A stretch of 64,000 nucleotides of DNA from Thalassomonas viridans (GTDB lineage: Bacteria; Pseudomonadota; Gammaproteobacteria; Enterobacterales; Alteromonadaceae), in assembly GCF_000948985.2 (NCBI RefSeq), contig NZ_CP059733.1:5952001-6016000 (forward strand). The letters are read 5' to 3'. The position numbers and the translations under genes are program-made. Below are positions 44,153-53,702 of this stretch, one piece after another. The first letter of the stretch is position 1; every line of letters starts with the position of its first letter. Under the pieces are notes generated by a model, which saw nothing but the letters and a program-made list of their open reading frames with translations, made no database searches and had not been told where the DNA came from.

Positions 44153-44512
44153 GTGAAATTTTTCTCAATTATCCTGTTTGCATTATTGTTGATCACAGGA
44201 TGCACTACATTAAAACCTGTGCAGTTGTCTTCCAACGAATTGCAACAGCAACTCAGCAGCGGCCAACTGATCAAGGCAGGCGATGAACTCAAGGTTACCC
44301 TGATCGACGGCAAACAACTGGAACTGGAGGTTGTCGAAGTCACCCCGGACACTATTATCGGCAATGAACATCAGGTTAAGATCAGCGAGATAGCATCACT
44401 GAAAACCAGTGAAATAAGTGTTGGTAAAACCGCACTGGCTGCCGGGGGCACAGCTTATGCCGTATCGGTTATTGTCGGCATTATCAGCTTCTTTTCCCTG
44501 CTTGCGGTCTAA
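44153..44512 (+). CDS. Small lipoprotein, unknown
   Basis: A 119-residue lipoprotein starting at GTG 44153, with AAGGAG upstream. The lipobox LLITGC is near residue 17. The mature part reads as short strands (IKAGDELKVTLIDGKQLELEVVEVTPDTIIGNEHQVKISEIASLKT), like a small beta-barrel such as an SH3- or Sm-type fold, and ends with a hydrophobic helix (YAVSVIVGIISFFSLLAV). I do not recognise the family. It stands alone between the protease and the hybrid regulator. Confidence 0.65.
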   Translation: MKFFSIILFALLLITGCTTLKPVQLSSNELQQQLSSGQLIKAGDELKVTLIDGKQLELEVVEVTPDTIIGNEHQVKISEIASLKTSEISVGKTALAAGGTAYAVSVIVGIISFFSLLAV

Positions 44513-44696
44513 TGACGTTTAGCCCCCTGCCATGAACCGGTTAGCTCATACTTTGTTCTGAAATAACTATCAGGACAACAAAAAGCTTTATTGTTACCGG
44601 CACTACCGGGTGTCATGACTTTCTCCCGGAAAGTTAATAAAATACATTAACCTGAACACACTGGCTGCAGGATGCTCCAATAAATTGACTTACGCC

Positions 44697-47600
44697 ATGG
44701 AAGACATTTCCCGCATATTCCGGCTCCGCTTAAGAAAACTAAGCGGGCTTCTCCTGGCTGTTATCACCTGCTTTACCAGCCTTTCCCTGACAGCAGGTGA
44801 AATCCTGTTCGAACATATCCTCGACGACAAAGGCCGCAAGATTAAACATGTACGCCACGTTATCAGGGACAAACAGGGTTATTTTTGGTTTGCCGGAGAT
44901 AAGGGCGTTAAGCGTTTTGACGGCACTCGCCTGGTAACAGTCAACTCCAGTGCCGCCAGAAAGATCTTCCAGGACAGCCGCAGGGACTTTTGGTTGAGCG
45001 GCAGCACCAACCTGCTGAGAATCTCTGCCGGCGACTTCCAGAGCCAGAACTTTACCGTTATGGCCGCAAACGACAGCCATCAGCTTACTGAAATGGTTTT
45101 CGACATGCATGAAGTCAGTGACCATACCCTTTATTTCGCTTCCAACCTTGGCTTAAGAGTCTTTGACAGGAAAAAGCAAAGCTTTACACGTTATCCGCTG
45201 GCAACAGCACAGCAACCGGAAAAAGCGCTCCCGGCAACCGCGATTATGCCCAGAGGCAAACGTTTACTGCTAGGCACAGACAACGGACTGTTTGTACTTC
45301 CCTATCCTTTACCTAAAACAGCCAAAAAACTGCTGTTAGCAGAAACAGTAATACCAGAAGTAAAAATCAACCAGCTAATAACGGGAGAGAAAAACACCCT
45401 GCTGGTGGCTACCAGCAAAGGGCTTTACCAGTTAGCCCCTGACTTGTCGATAAAACGGCATTATAAGTTAACCACAGACAAGGCCCCCAGCAACCAGAAC
45501 ATTACCAGCGTATTGATCAAAGACGAACGGAGCATCTGGCTGGGATCCAGCAATGGCTTGATGATACTCGATCGCCACACAGATCAGTTCACCAGGATAG
45601 AACAAAATTACCAGCACGTTTCCGGTTTAAGCAGCAATATGATCACCGACCTGTTTAAAGATGACCGTGGCAATATCCTGGTGGCTACCTATTCGGGTTT
45701 AGATTATTTCAATGCCAAGGCCATTCATCCGCAAAAATTCTCTCCCGCCAGCAAGCTCAATAATGCCTGGAGTTATGCCCAAACCGGCGATGCCTTTTGG
45801 ATAGGCACCTTCGGCTCCGGCCTGCATAAATTCTCTGCCAAAGGGCCGCGGCAATACCTGGCGGACTCTGCCGCTCCCCACTCCCTCGCCAGCAACCGCA
45901 TCGCCTCCCTATACCTGGATAGTAAAGAGCGCCTGTGGATAGGTACCGTCAGGGGACTGCAAAGATATTCCCCACAGCAGGACGCCTTTATCAGCGCGCC
46001 GTTAAAAGATGATAGCGGCGTAGATATTTCCGGCGATGCCATCAACGACTTCAAAGAAGACCAGGAGGGCAACTTGTGGCTGGCCACTAACTCCAGCCTT
46101 GCCTGGCTGTCGGCAGATCTCAGCCGGACAAAAATTTACCAGAAAAACAGTAAATCAGGATTTGATGCCAGGTACTGGATCAAATCGGTTCAGCCGGTAG
46201 GGGACAAGCTGCTGATAGGCACAGATCTCGGTTTGTATCTGTACGATCCGGGCAGCGATAGTTATCGCAAACTGGCAGAAAAATATATCGTCAATATCTT
46301 CACTGACAGTATGCAGCGATTATGGATAGTCACAGGTTCAGGACTGCACAGCTTTGATGCTAACCGGCTACAGTTGGGCCCCGCCTATTTACCGCCAGCC
46401 CTTAAAGACCAGGACAGTGCTGCCATCGCCTGTTTGGGGGCGGCAGAAGATGATTTTCAGCAACTCTGGCTGATGTGCAATGAACAACTGCATGTATTTG
46501 ATCTCCAGTCCTTTTCTTTTAACGGACAATTTGCCAGTTTTCAGGATCTGGACCTGAGCAACTTTTTAACCGGCACCAGTTCAATCTTTAAACGAGATAA
46601 CGGCGATCTTTATCTCGGCCTGCACAATGGCGCCATTCACTTCACCCCTTCGCCCCAGAGACACCGCCGAGACAATATCAATATTGCCGTCAGCCAGGTT
46701 AACCTGACTTATCCGGCCAAAGCAAACAGCGATTCTTCCCACGGGTTTGTGTACCGGGAATCCCCGGAAAAAACACAGCAGATAAGCAGTGATATCAGGC
46801 AGCTTACCTTCAAGTTTTCGATCCTTGATCTCAACGCCAGCCAGCAATTTCCGGTCGAATACCAGTTGACGGGATATGATGAAAACTGGCTGTCCGCCTC
46901 CCATAACCAGGGAGAAGTACGCTACATGAACCTGCCGGCGGGACATTATAACTTCCGGGTTAGAACCACCAACCTCAGGGGGCAGGTATTTGCCGACAAT
47001 TACCCGTTTTACCTGCAAGCTTCGCCCTTTGCCAGCTGGTGGGGAATATTGCTCGGTCTGACCACCCTGCTCGGCCTGCTATACGGCGCCATTAGTTTAC
47101 GTACCAGGCAATTATCCCGCGTCGCCGAACAGCTGGAATCATGCGTTTTGTCCCGGACCCGAGAGCTGCAACAAAACCAACAGGCGGTAGAAACCCTGAT
47201 GCTGGAAAAAGAACAGCTGATTGAGCACCTTTACCATCAAAAAATGACCCCGCTGCAACTGATGAACGGCCAGCTGGAACAACTGGAAAGCGGCAAACTC
47301 GGTATAGCTTCCTTTATCAGCAAACAAAGCCATGAACTGGACAAGCTGCTGACGCTGGCCGGGCAGGCATTTACCGTCAGCAAGGAAAAGCTCCGCCCGC
47401 AACCTTCACCGTCATTATTAAATATCTCGGAGCTGAGCAGGCCGATACTCTTATGCTATGCCGACCTTGCCAAAGCAAAAGGTTTGTCGCTTGAGTTTGA
47501 GCTGGATACCCGGGTTGTCGCCTACATCAGCAAAAGCAGTATTGAAGAGCTGCTTAAGTGTCTGCTTGAGAACAGCCTTAAATATACGCAAAAAGGCAAA

Positions 47601-48695
47601 ATACAGGTTGGGCTTAGCGCACGGCAGCAAAGCTTTATTATCAGCTGCCGGGATACCGGCATAGGCATCCCCGAGCCAGAGCAGGAACAGGTATTTAAAC
47701 GCTATACCCGGGGCTCAAATGCTCGCCAATATTCGGGAACAGGCACAGGACTGGCAACAGTAAGACAAATAACCGATAGCCATCAGGGCACTGTCCGCCT
47801 GCAAAGCCAGCCGGGACAAGGCACTTTAGTGCAAGTTGAACTGCCTAACCCGTTACCCGAGGAACCTCCTGAAGATATCGCTCATCCCCTACCAGCCCAA
47901 AACGGAAATCCGGGTGTAACCGAAACCTTAACCGCACAGGCAGAAAACAAGCCGGTACCGCTGCTATTAATTATTGAAGACAATTTAGAGCTGTCAGTTT
48001 ATCTCAAACAGTTATTCAGCCGGGATTACCGGGTAAGCGTTTGCCCGGATGCAGAGTCGGGCTTCAGCAAAGCCGCGGAAATGCAACCGGATTTGCTGCT
48101 CTGCGACCTGATCCCCGGAGAAAATGACGGCCTGGCATTGCTGATGAAACTAGGAAAATCTGCCGACACCAGCCATATTCCGGTGATTTTCGTGACCGTG
48201 CAAAATGACGAAGACAATCTGCAACAAGCACTGCTGTCGGGCGCCAATGACGTACTCAGCAAACCTTTTAATGAAGAATTACTGCTGAAGCGAGTACAGA
48301 TCCAGCTCAGTTATCTTGAAAAAATCCGCAATGCCTGCCTCAATGCAGACAAACAGGCACTGACCTCTTCCCACGACAGGATCATCAGCGGCTTTTTAAC
48401 CCTGATAAGTGAGCAATATCAGGATAGCGAACTCAATATCAAACAAATTGCCGCCGCACTGCATGTGTCGACACGCCAGCTCGAACGTAAGGTAAAGCAC
48501 TTTTTGGGGCAAACCCCCAATGAATATCTCAATGAATTCCGGCTGCTCAGGGCCCGGGAAATGCTCAGACAAGGTATGGCGGTTAAACTCGTCCATGCCG
48601 ACTGCGGCTTTTCCTCCCAAAGCTATTTTGCCAAGAAATACCGGCAGAGATTTACCCATTTGCCTTCCGAAGAAGTCCGGCTACAAACCAGCTAA
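44697..48695 (+). CDS. Hybrid two-component regulator (propeller sensor, kinase, REC, AraC)
   Basis: A 1332-residue one-protein signalling system. Its export signal (about 15-35) is followed by a periplasmic two-part beta-propeller of reg_prop repeats (GYFWFAGDKGVKRFDG, SIWLGSSNGLMILDRHTDQF, RLWIGTVRGLQRYSP), a Y_Y_Y domain (FKFSILDLNASQQFPVEYQLTGYDENW) and a membrane helix near 780. The kinase has LYHQKMTPLQLM at the H-box (His kept, usual Glu replaced by Gln) and good ATP-binding boxes (LLENSLKYT, DTGIGIP, GTGTGLA). The receiver has Asp in LLLCDLIPG, and a C-terminal AraC DNA-binding domain closes the protein. The frame begins with TTG at 44685; the ATG at 44697 is chosen. Such proteins usually control adjacent uptake or polysaccharide genes, not seen here. 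Confidence 0.9.
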   Translation: MEDISRIFRLRLRKLSGLLLAVITCFTSLSLTAGEILFEHILDDKGRKIKHVRHVIRDKQGYFWFAGDKGVKRFDGTRLVTVNSSAARKIFQDSRRDFWLSGSTNLLRISAGDFQSQNFTVMAANDSHQLTEMVFDMHEVSDHTLYFASNLGLRVFDRKKQSFTRYPLATAQQPEKALPATAIMPRGKRLLLGTDNGLFVLPYPLPKTAKKLLLAETVIPEVKINQLITGEKNTLLVATSKGLYQLAPDLSIKRHYKLTTDKAPSNQNITSVLIKDERSIWLGSSNGLMILDRHTDQFTRIEQNYQHVSGLSSNMITDLFKDDRGNILVATYSGLDYFNAKAIHPQKFSPASKLNNAWSYAQTGDAFWIGTFGSGLHKFSAKGPRQYLADSAAPHSLASNRIASLYLDSKERLWIGTVRGLQRYSPQQDAFISAPLKDDSGVDISGDAINDFKEDQEGNLWLATNSSLAWLSADLSRTKIYQKNSKSGFDARYWIKSVQPVGDKLLIGTDLGLYLYDPGSDSYRKLAEKYIVNIFTDSMQRLWIVTGSGLHSFDANRLQLGPAYLPPALKDQDSAAIACLGAAEDDFQQLWLMCNEQLHVFDLQSFSFNGQFASFQDLDLSNFLTGTSSIFKRDNGDLYLGLHNGAIHFTPSPQRHRRDNINIAVSQVNLTYPAKANSDSSHGFVYRESPEKTQQISSDIRQLTFKFSILDLNASQQFPVEYQLTGYDENWLSASHNQGEVRYMNLPAGHYNFRVRTTNLRGQVFADNYPFYLQASPFASWWGILLGLTTLLGLLYGAISLRTRQLSRVAEQLESCVLSRTRELQQNQQAVETLMLEKEQLIEHLYHQKMTPLQLMNGQLEQLESGKLGIASFISKQSHELDKLLTLAGQAFTVSKEKLRPQPSPSLLNISELSRPILLCYADLAKAKGLSLEFELDTRVVAYISKSSIEELLKCLLENSLKYTQKGKIQVGLSARQQSFIISCRDTGIGIPEPEQEQVFKRYTRGSNARQYSGTGTGLATVRQITDSHQGTVRLQSQPGQGTLVQVELPNPLPEEPPEDIAHPLPAQNGNPGVTETLTAQAENKPVPLLLIIEDNLELSVYLKQLFSRDYRVSVCPDAESGFSKAAEMQPDLLLCDLIPGENDGLALLMKLGKSADTSHIPVIFVTVQNDEDNLQQALLSGANDVLSKPFNEELLLKRVQIQLSYLEKIRNACLNADKQALTSSHDRIISGFLTLISEQYQDSELNIKQIAAALHVSTRQLERKVKHFLGQTPNEYLNEFRLLRAREMLRQGMAVKLVHADCGFSSQSYFAKKYRQRFTHLPSEEVRLQTS

Positions 48696-48980
48696 ACTTA
48701 GACTGGTAACTAAACCGGCATTTTAGCCCATCACACATATGCGCCACACCAAAACAATACAAAGCACATACTTTTCAATCAGTTAAAACATAAATCCTTG
48801 TTCAAAAGCGACATTATCGCTCCGGAAATTTCGGCAGTTTTGTCACATACAAGGTCGGATTTGGATTAACCCTTTCTCAATTGGCTCCCTAGGATAGAGT
48901 CACTGCCGGATCACTTCTCCCGACATTATGCAGGCAAGTCATCCGGCTAGTGTATATAAACAACTAAATAAGGAAATCAC

Positions 48981-49382
48981 ATGAAACAAACAACTATTGC
49001 CATCATTACCGCCGCCCTGCTTGCCAGCCCGGCCTTTGCCGAACAATATAATCACAACGGCACCCATAGTGACCCGCAAATCACCTTCAGCACAGGCAAC
49101 GTAACCACCTTCAGCTGCGGCAGCCTGCCGATTAGCAGCTGTACTTCGCAAATCAATATCGAAGCCATGGCGGTACAGGCCTGCCGTGATCAGGTCAACG
49201 ATGATACCGACCCTTTCGTATCAATAAACGGTTATTACCATCATGTACAGCAATTTGCCGTTGGCGTGGTCGGGGCAACCTACGGCTCTCCCTGGACCAT
49301 AGACGTGCAGTATTCCTGTGCGGGCCTCTTCCACCCGGGCAGTGTTGTCATAGGTCCTGCGCCGTTTGAACCTGCAGAATAA
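48981..49382 (+). CDS. Small exported protein, unknown
   Basis: A 133-residue protein with a classic signal peptide (MKQTTIAIITAALLASPAFA). AAGGAAA precedes the ATG. The mature part contains four Cys (FSCGSLPISSCTSQ, QACRDQ, YSCAGLF) and is rich in Ser, Thr and Gly. It stands alone, about 285 nt after the hybrid regulator and ending in a strong hairpin. No family is recognised; regulation by the upstream regulator is possible but not shown. Confidence 0.6.
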   Translation: MKQTTIAIITAALLASPAFAEQYNHNGTHSDPQITFSTGNVTTFSCGSLPISSCTSQINIEAMAVQACRDQVNDDTDPFVSINGYYHHVQQFAVGVVGATYGSPWTIDVQYSCAGLFHPGSVVIGPAPFEPAE

Positions 49383-49416
49383 CAGCCTGTTCAGGTAACA
49401 AACTATTGCTATCATT

Positions 49417-49446
49417 CACTTCCCGTCGCCACCGCGGCGGGAAGTG
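49417..49446. terminator. Bidirectional hairpin between convergent genes
   Basis: CACTTCCCG (49417-49425) pairs with CGGGAAGTG (49438-49446), extended inside by a G-T pair and three more pairs, giving 13 pairs in all. Tails lack long T-runs on either side. Confidence 0.6.
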
Positions 49447-49461
49447 ATTCTAAAACATAGC

Positions 49462-50154
49462 TTAACGGTTATTTTCATAACATAAACCACTGGCCGACAT
49501 CGCCTTTTGCCCATCCGGCTGTTCCCGGTACAATACTATGCCGACCCAGAGAAACCAGGCTATCTGACTCAAGCCAAAAATTTCAGTGAGCACATCCGCC
49601 GGGTATATGGTTGAGATACCGGCACCACCGACAAATATGCCAAGGCACAGCAAGGGCTTTAGCAAGGCATGGGATTTCCAGGCGGCGAGGCTTAGCGCTA
49701 ACACCCATATGCCACCCACCACCTCGTTACCTCCACCGATCCCTTCGACGATAACATTCACGGTCAACCACATGATCCGGGCCTGTTCAGGCTCGGTCTC
49801 AGAAAGTTTAAGCACAGCAGCCATACCTATGTTATCTATCATACCGCTGGCAATCACCAGGCCGACCCAGAGAAAGCCAAACACACAGGCAAATCTGGAT
49901 AAAACCAAGGCCTGTGCTTTTACTCTCTCATGTAATGCCATCACCAACAGCGCCAGCAAAATACCGAACGACACATAAACCACCAGGTTCATCACCGAAA
50001 AAAGCAACTGATTGTCGGCTAAAAACTGAAATTTCAGCGTAAGATCATCACCAACCGGGTAATCCAAAACCGCCCCGTAAACGATAAAAGCCAGGATATA
50101 GATCAGGGCTTCGGAGATTGCCGCGATACCACCGATTTTTTGCAAGTTGCTCAT
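49462..50154 (-). CDS. DUF4386-type membrane protein
   Basis: A 230-residue membrane protein with six to seven helices and the layout of DUF4386 proteins: QKIGGIAAISEALIYILAFIVYG at the N terminus, a central SRFACVFGFLWVGLVIASGMI helix and EGIGGGNEVVGGIWVLALSLAAW. The function is unknown. AAGGA lies upstream of the ATG. It is divergent from the AraC-type gene at 50364, about 210 nt apart, a layout often seen when the regulator controls the membrane protein. Confidence 0.75.
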   Translation of the reverse strand: MSNLQKIGGIAAISEALIYILAFIVYGAVLDYPVGDDLTLKFQFLADNQLLFSVMNLVVYVSFGILLALLVMALHERVKAQALVLSRFACVFGFLWVGLVIASGMIDNIGMAAVLKLSETEPEQARIMWLTVNVIVEGIGGGNEVVGGIWVLALSLAAWKSHALLKPLLCLGIFVGGAGISTIYPADVLTEIFGLSQIAWFLWVGIVLYREQPDGQKAMSASGLCYENNR

Positions 50155-50363
50155 ATGCTTTCCTTATGTATTTCTTAAATTGCTTTGCCGGTATGGCACC
50201 GGCGTGTTCAGTTTTTCAGCCGGATGTAAAATACAGCTGTCTTTAGCGCTAATGCTTACGGATACTGGCCTTCAAATCGTCCTGGACTAAAAGCGCGGAC
50301 ACTTTTTTGTGTTTTAACCACCCGAATGGGGTACTATTTAGCTCCCTGAATGACAAACAACAC

Positions 50364-51575
50364 ATGGGGAAAGTGAACTTGGAAGATCTGCTGGTATTTG
50401 CCATTACCATGGCAACACTTGGACAAATAGTTCTATGTGTGCCCCTGCTGTTAGCAGATGCAAATCAAAGCCAAGCCAAACTGCCACTGGCTGCTTTCTT
50501 TGTTGCCACCGGTGTGCTGGCAACCGGCCCGGCATTGCTTTTGCTCGCACCTTCCTGGTACAGCTTATACATAGCAGCGGTGTTTCCCGCCTGGTTCCTG
50601 CTTGGGCCAAGCTTTTATCTTTATGTGCAAGGGCTTACCTCAGAGACTCCCTGGAAAATACAGCGTAAACAGCTTATTCACTTTATTCCCGCCGGTTTCG
50701 GCCTGTTCATCACAGGCTTGGTACTCACACTGCCGTTGGCCCAGCGGCAGGCCATTTTCATTGACGGTGTGGAGGTCGACTCCGGATTGCCCCTGCTCAC
50801 TGTAATCAGCGTATTCCTGTCGGTGTTCGTTTGGATAGCACAGTCTGCCTATTATGTGGCCCGCATTGTGGTGCGCCTGGCCCGTTACCGGAAACGGTTG
50901 AAAGACCTGTTTGCCAACAACGATAACCGGGAGTTGAGCTGGCTATATGCCTTGCTGTTCATCATTGTCGTCGCCTGGATACTTTCCCTGCTGGCCTTTA
51001 TGTCAAACCTGGCGGTGGAAAGTACCTTGACGGGCCGTCTCGAAGCGATATTTTCTCTGATACTGGTGTGGACCCTGGCCTACCTTGGCCTAAAACAAAA
51101 ACCGGGATTTGAAGGGCGCTATGACGACAATATCGAGGTTAAAGCCGATGATGAAAATGGTGAGCAAACCAATCATGAAACCACTGACAACAAGAAGTAC
51201 CGGCGCTCAGCATTAACTGAAGAACAGGCGCAGCGTATTGCCGATAAAATCAATGCGGTAATGGAACAGGAACGCCTCTACCTTGAGCCGGATCTGTCGT
51301 TGAATAAGCTGGCTCAACATCTGGCTATTTCCCCCAACTATATTTCACAGACGTTAAACGAAACCCTGAACTGCAACTTTTTCGATTTTATCAACCAGTG
51401 GCGCATCAAAAGCGCCAAGCCTATGATTATCGAAAACAAAGCCAATGTGTTAACCGTGGCGCTTGAGGTCGGCTTTAATGCCCGCTCGTCTTTTTATAAG
51501 GCATTTAAAAAAGAAACCGGTATGACGCCAGGCGAGTTCAGAAAATCACATGCCGAGAGCGCCATTAGCAATTGA
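50364..51575 (+). CDS. Membrane-anchored AraC-family regulator
   Basis: A 403-residue protein with about seven helices in residues 5-255 and a C-terminal AraC domain (about 295-395): LSLNKLAQHLAISPNYISQTLNETLNCNFFDFINQWRIKSAKPMI, then VLTVALEVGFNARSSFYKAFKKETGMTPGEFR. The linker near 260-290 is highly charged. The frame opens at 50307, but the ATG at 50364 starts just before the first helix. It is related in design to the 37818 gene but not close in sequence. The likely target is the divergent DUF4386 gene. Followed by a perfect 10-bp hairpin. Confidence 0.82.
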   Translation: MGKVNLEDLLVFAITMATLGQIVLCVPLLLADANQSQAKLPLAAFFVATGVLATGPALLLLAPSWYSLYIAAVFPAWFLLGPSFYLYVQGLTSETPWKIQRKQLIHFIPAGFGLFITGLVLTLPLAQRQAIFIDGVEVDSGLPLLTVISVFLSVFVWIAQSAYYVARIVVRLARYRKRLKDLFANNDNRELSWLYALLFIIVVAWILSLLAFMSNLAVESTLTGRLEAIFSLILVWTLAYLGLKQKPGFEGRYDDNIEVKADDENGEQTNHETTDNKKYRRSALTEEQAQRIADKINAVMEQERLYLEPDLSLNKLAQHLAISPNYISQTLNETLNCNFFDFINQWRIKSAKPMIIENKANVLTVALEVGFNARSSFYKAFKKETGMTPGEFRKSHAESAISN

Positions 51576-51581
51576 ATTACA

Positions 51582-51608
51582 GCCGCTGCCCCATTGCAGG
51601 GCAGCGGC
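51582..51608. terminator. Hairpin between convergent AraC and SymE-like genes
   Basis: GCCGCTGCCC (51582-51591) pairs perfectly with GGGCAGCGGC (51599-51608) over a 7-base loop; poor T-tails on both sides. Confidence 0.55.
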
Positions 51609-51645
51609 CCGAATGCTCCTTCTTAGCTTAAGTTAATAACTTAGG

Positions 51646-51915
51646 TTAATCATTAGCTGCAGGCAGCTTGGGGGTTATCCTTAAATCTTGCTCATTGACA
51701 GTGATCCTGACCTTTTGTCCTGTGGCAAAACCGGCCTGACGCAGCCATTTGCCCCGGATAATAATGCAAGGTTCAAGGTTAACCGGCACATAGTTGATGC
51801 CAACGCCCCGCACTTTCACGGCGGACTCGCAGGTGGTCTCCAGTACGGTTAAGTGGCGGATAACCGGATATTTTGCTTTTGCCGGGGCAAGTGACGTATG
51901 ATGATATTCAGCCAT
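51646..51915 (-). CDS. SymE-like toxin (type I toxin-antitoxin)
   Basis: An 89-residue protein whose C-terminal half (PCIIIRGKWLRQAGFATGQKVRITVNEQDLRITPKLP) matches the SymE signature, a small AbrB-like swapped-hairpin fold. E. coli SymE is an SOS-induced RNA-degrading or nucleoid-affecting toxin whose mRNA is repressed by the antisense RNA SymR. AGGAG stands six bases before the ATG at 51915. The 5' leader contains a large hairpin at 51947-51981. No antitoxin protein gene is adjacent, as expected for this type. Confidence 0.8.
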   Translation of the reverse strand: MAEYHHTSLAPAKAKYPVIRHLTVLETTCESAVKVRGVGINYVPVNLEPCIIIRGKWLRQAGFATGQKVRITVNEQDLRITPKLPAAND

Positions 51916-51946
51916 GACGGACTCCTGATTAAGTTCGTTGGGGTTA

Positions 51947-51981
51947 GTAACCTCTGGGTGCTGCTGACACTCAGGGGTTAC
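51947..51981. promoter_or_regulatory. Hairpin in the SymE-like leader
   Basis: GTAACCTCTGGGTG (51947-51960) and CACTCAGGGGTTAC (51968-51981) pair at 12 of 14 positions around a 7-base loop, 31 bases upstream of the start codon. It could structure the mRNA or belong to an antisense RNA; no promoter was proven. Confidence 0.4.
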
Positions 51982-52018
51982 GACTTGTACTTAACAGAGT
52001 AATGCAGAAAAACCTCTG

Positions 52019-52049
52019 AAAAAGTGCTCTCCTTTGGGTGGGGGAGCAC
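52019..52049 (-). terminator. Terminator of the split 52150-52866 gene
   Basis: On the minus strand GTGCTCCCC pairs with GGAGAGCAC (arms 52041-52049 and 52024-52032, one G-T pair) followed by five T (52023-52019). Confidence 0.8.
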
Positions 52050-52149
52050 TATTAAATAAAGACTAAAAGCTTGGTTAAATCAACAAAGCCGGGGGTTCTT
52101 TGGTTTATTTTAAAGTATTATTTCAAAAGCCTTACAAAAGAAGTAACCG

Positions 52150-52866
52150 CTAACTATCCTTATCAGAAACATAGGTCCCCGGAACCACAGCATTCACCAG
52201 TGATTTAAACGAAATAGCCCACAGAACCAATAAACCAAACCAGAATAAATCTACGTTGGCGGTTCTTACCTGACGCACTTTAGGTTTCATATAAACATGG
52301 GACAGCAGGGTTTTGTCGTTTGCTGCCAACTGATGGATCAGGCCTTCTTAGTGCCAGATGGAAGCTTCACTGCCTGCGGCAAGGTTGCGTGCGATTTTCT
52401 TGCACCTGCCTTGACTGATATTAACGGCTGAAAATATATCCGGTTCAATGCCAATATGAAGATCAAAATAGGTCGAAACCCTATCGGTTTCTTCATCAAC
52501 AATTTCTTCTTTATGGCATTCGATAGTGTCGATTGTCGCCGTGTATTTATGTATATCCTTAATATCTGAAACCATGTACTTGGGAATGATTAAAGCCAAG
52601 ACCGCAAGATTCACTAACAGAAAGCCGAAGATAAACAGCTTCCTGCCGGTGCCGCTGCCTTCTGACGAAAACTCGATAAAGAATTCATCTTCCTCATCAT
52701 CGTCTTCATCTTCTTCCAGTTCGATCTCCTCAAATTCTCCGTTCTTTCGCCTTAGCTCAATCTCCGCGCATAAACGCTGATACCGCTCAGGATGTCTTTG
52801 TGCATCTATGTTTTCTTTAACATCAAGTAAGTCATATAAAGAATATTTTGAATAATCAATCTGCAC
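52150..52866 (-). pseudogene. Membrane protein gene split by an in-frame TAA
   Basis: From the ATG at 52866 a frame runs 172 codons to TAA at 52350-52348, then continues open in the same frame for 65 more codons to TAG at 52152-52150. The first part has an N-terminal helix (YSLYDLLDVKENIDAQRHPERYQRL), an acidic stretch (EEDEDDDEEDE) and a membrane helix (FIFGFLLVNLAVLALIIPKYM). The second (GLIHQLAANDKTLLSHVYMK, then FWFGLLVLWAISF) adds another membrane helix. The reading continues sensibly across the stop, and the only terminator lies after the second part. So the original gene was about 238 residues and a single base change probably truncated it; the shortened product may still be made. Family not recognised. 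Confidence 0.65.
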
Positions 52867-53027
52867 GATATTGCCCTGTTATTTGCAACGGTAAAAAGAA
52901 GGCCATTAAGGAGTTATATAGAGATATCCAGACACACTAACAACAACAGTCCGCAACTTCAAATTAACATTACAGTGTTTCTATTTCAGTTTACTTATAG
53001 AAATGAAATTGCTTACCTCAGCCGACT

Positions 53028-53513
53028 TTAATCAAGATTAAAGCCGACTCCGGTACCTGTGGTTGGAAAATAGGAAAAAAACGGCGTTGCAACATTATTA
53101 AAAACATCGCCGTCGTGATTGATATAAACACAGGCGGGACCAAAACGTAAGGCCGACCATTCAGGTGTTGCTACGGTTCCTGGGTATTCGACAATATTAA
53201 TGGAGGTATCCATAATATTTTCCCAGATCTCCAGGCAACCGGCACTGTCTGCGGTGCTGCTGTCCGGATAACCTTCGTCGCTCATAGGTATGGTGTTGCC
53301 GCCGATAACAATACTTTCCGGCTCACCGAGAATGTTCCACTTCAAGTGCAGCTGCCCGGCAGCACCGTGGAAGCTGGCCATCACAGATGCCGTCACGGCT
53401 TTATTGGCATCGTCACTCAGGTCAAAAAACCTGGGCAATGCTACCACCGAAAGAATCCCCAGAATCACAATAACCGTGACCAGTTCAATCAGGGTAAAAC
53501 CGTTTTTTTTCAT
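53028..53513 (-). CDS. Type IV prepilin-like protein
   Basis: A 161-residue prepilin. The N terminus has the class III signal: KKNG followed by FTLIELVTVIVILGILSVVA, with Gly at -1 and Glu at +5, cut by a prepilin peptidase. The body ends with a probable disulfide region (SAGCLEIWENIMD and FGPACVYINHDGD), like MSHA-type minor pilins. The ATG at 53513 is right before the signal; the open frame extends to 53564 without merit. No pilus assembly genes are near, so it would use the cell's general type IV pilus or type II machinery. Confidence 0.85.
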   Translation of the reverse strand: MKKNGFTLIELVTVIVILGILSVVALPRFFDLSDDANKAVTASVMASFHGAAGQLHLKWNILGEPESIVIGGNTIPMSDEGYPDSSTADSAGCLEIWENIMDTSINIVEYPGTVATPEWSALRFGPACVYINHDGDVFNNVATPFFSYFPTTGTGVGFNLD

Positions 53514-53702
53514 ACTTACCAGCAAAGTCACTTTACGTGACATACAACATACTTCTGCTGGCATGCTAGCAAAAAAAGTTATCTGCTAAAAGCTTTAGCC
53601 GCCCGCAGCTAATGCGCCACTGTCCCCTTTATCTAAGGGGGCTGGCAGCTTGTTCCGGAAAGCAACTGAAACTAAAGAAAAATTTTTCTGAAAGAGTTTT
53701 TA

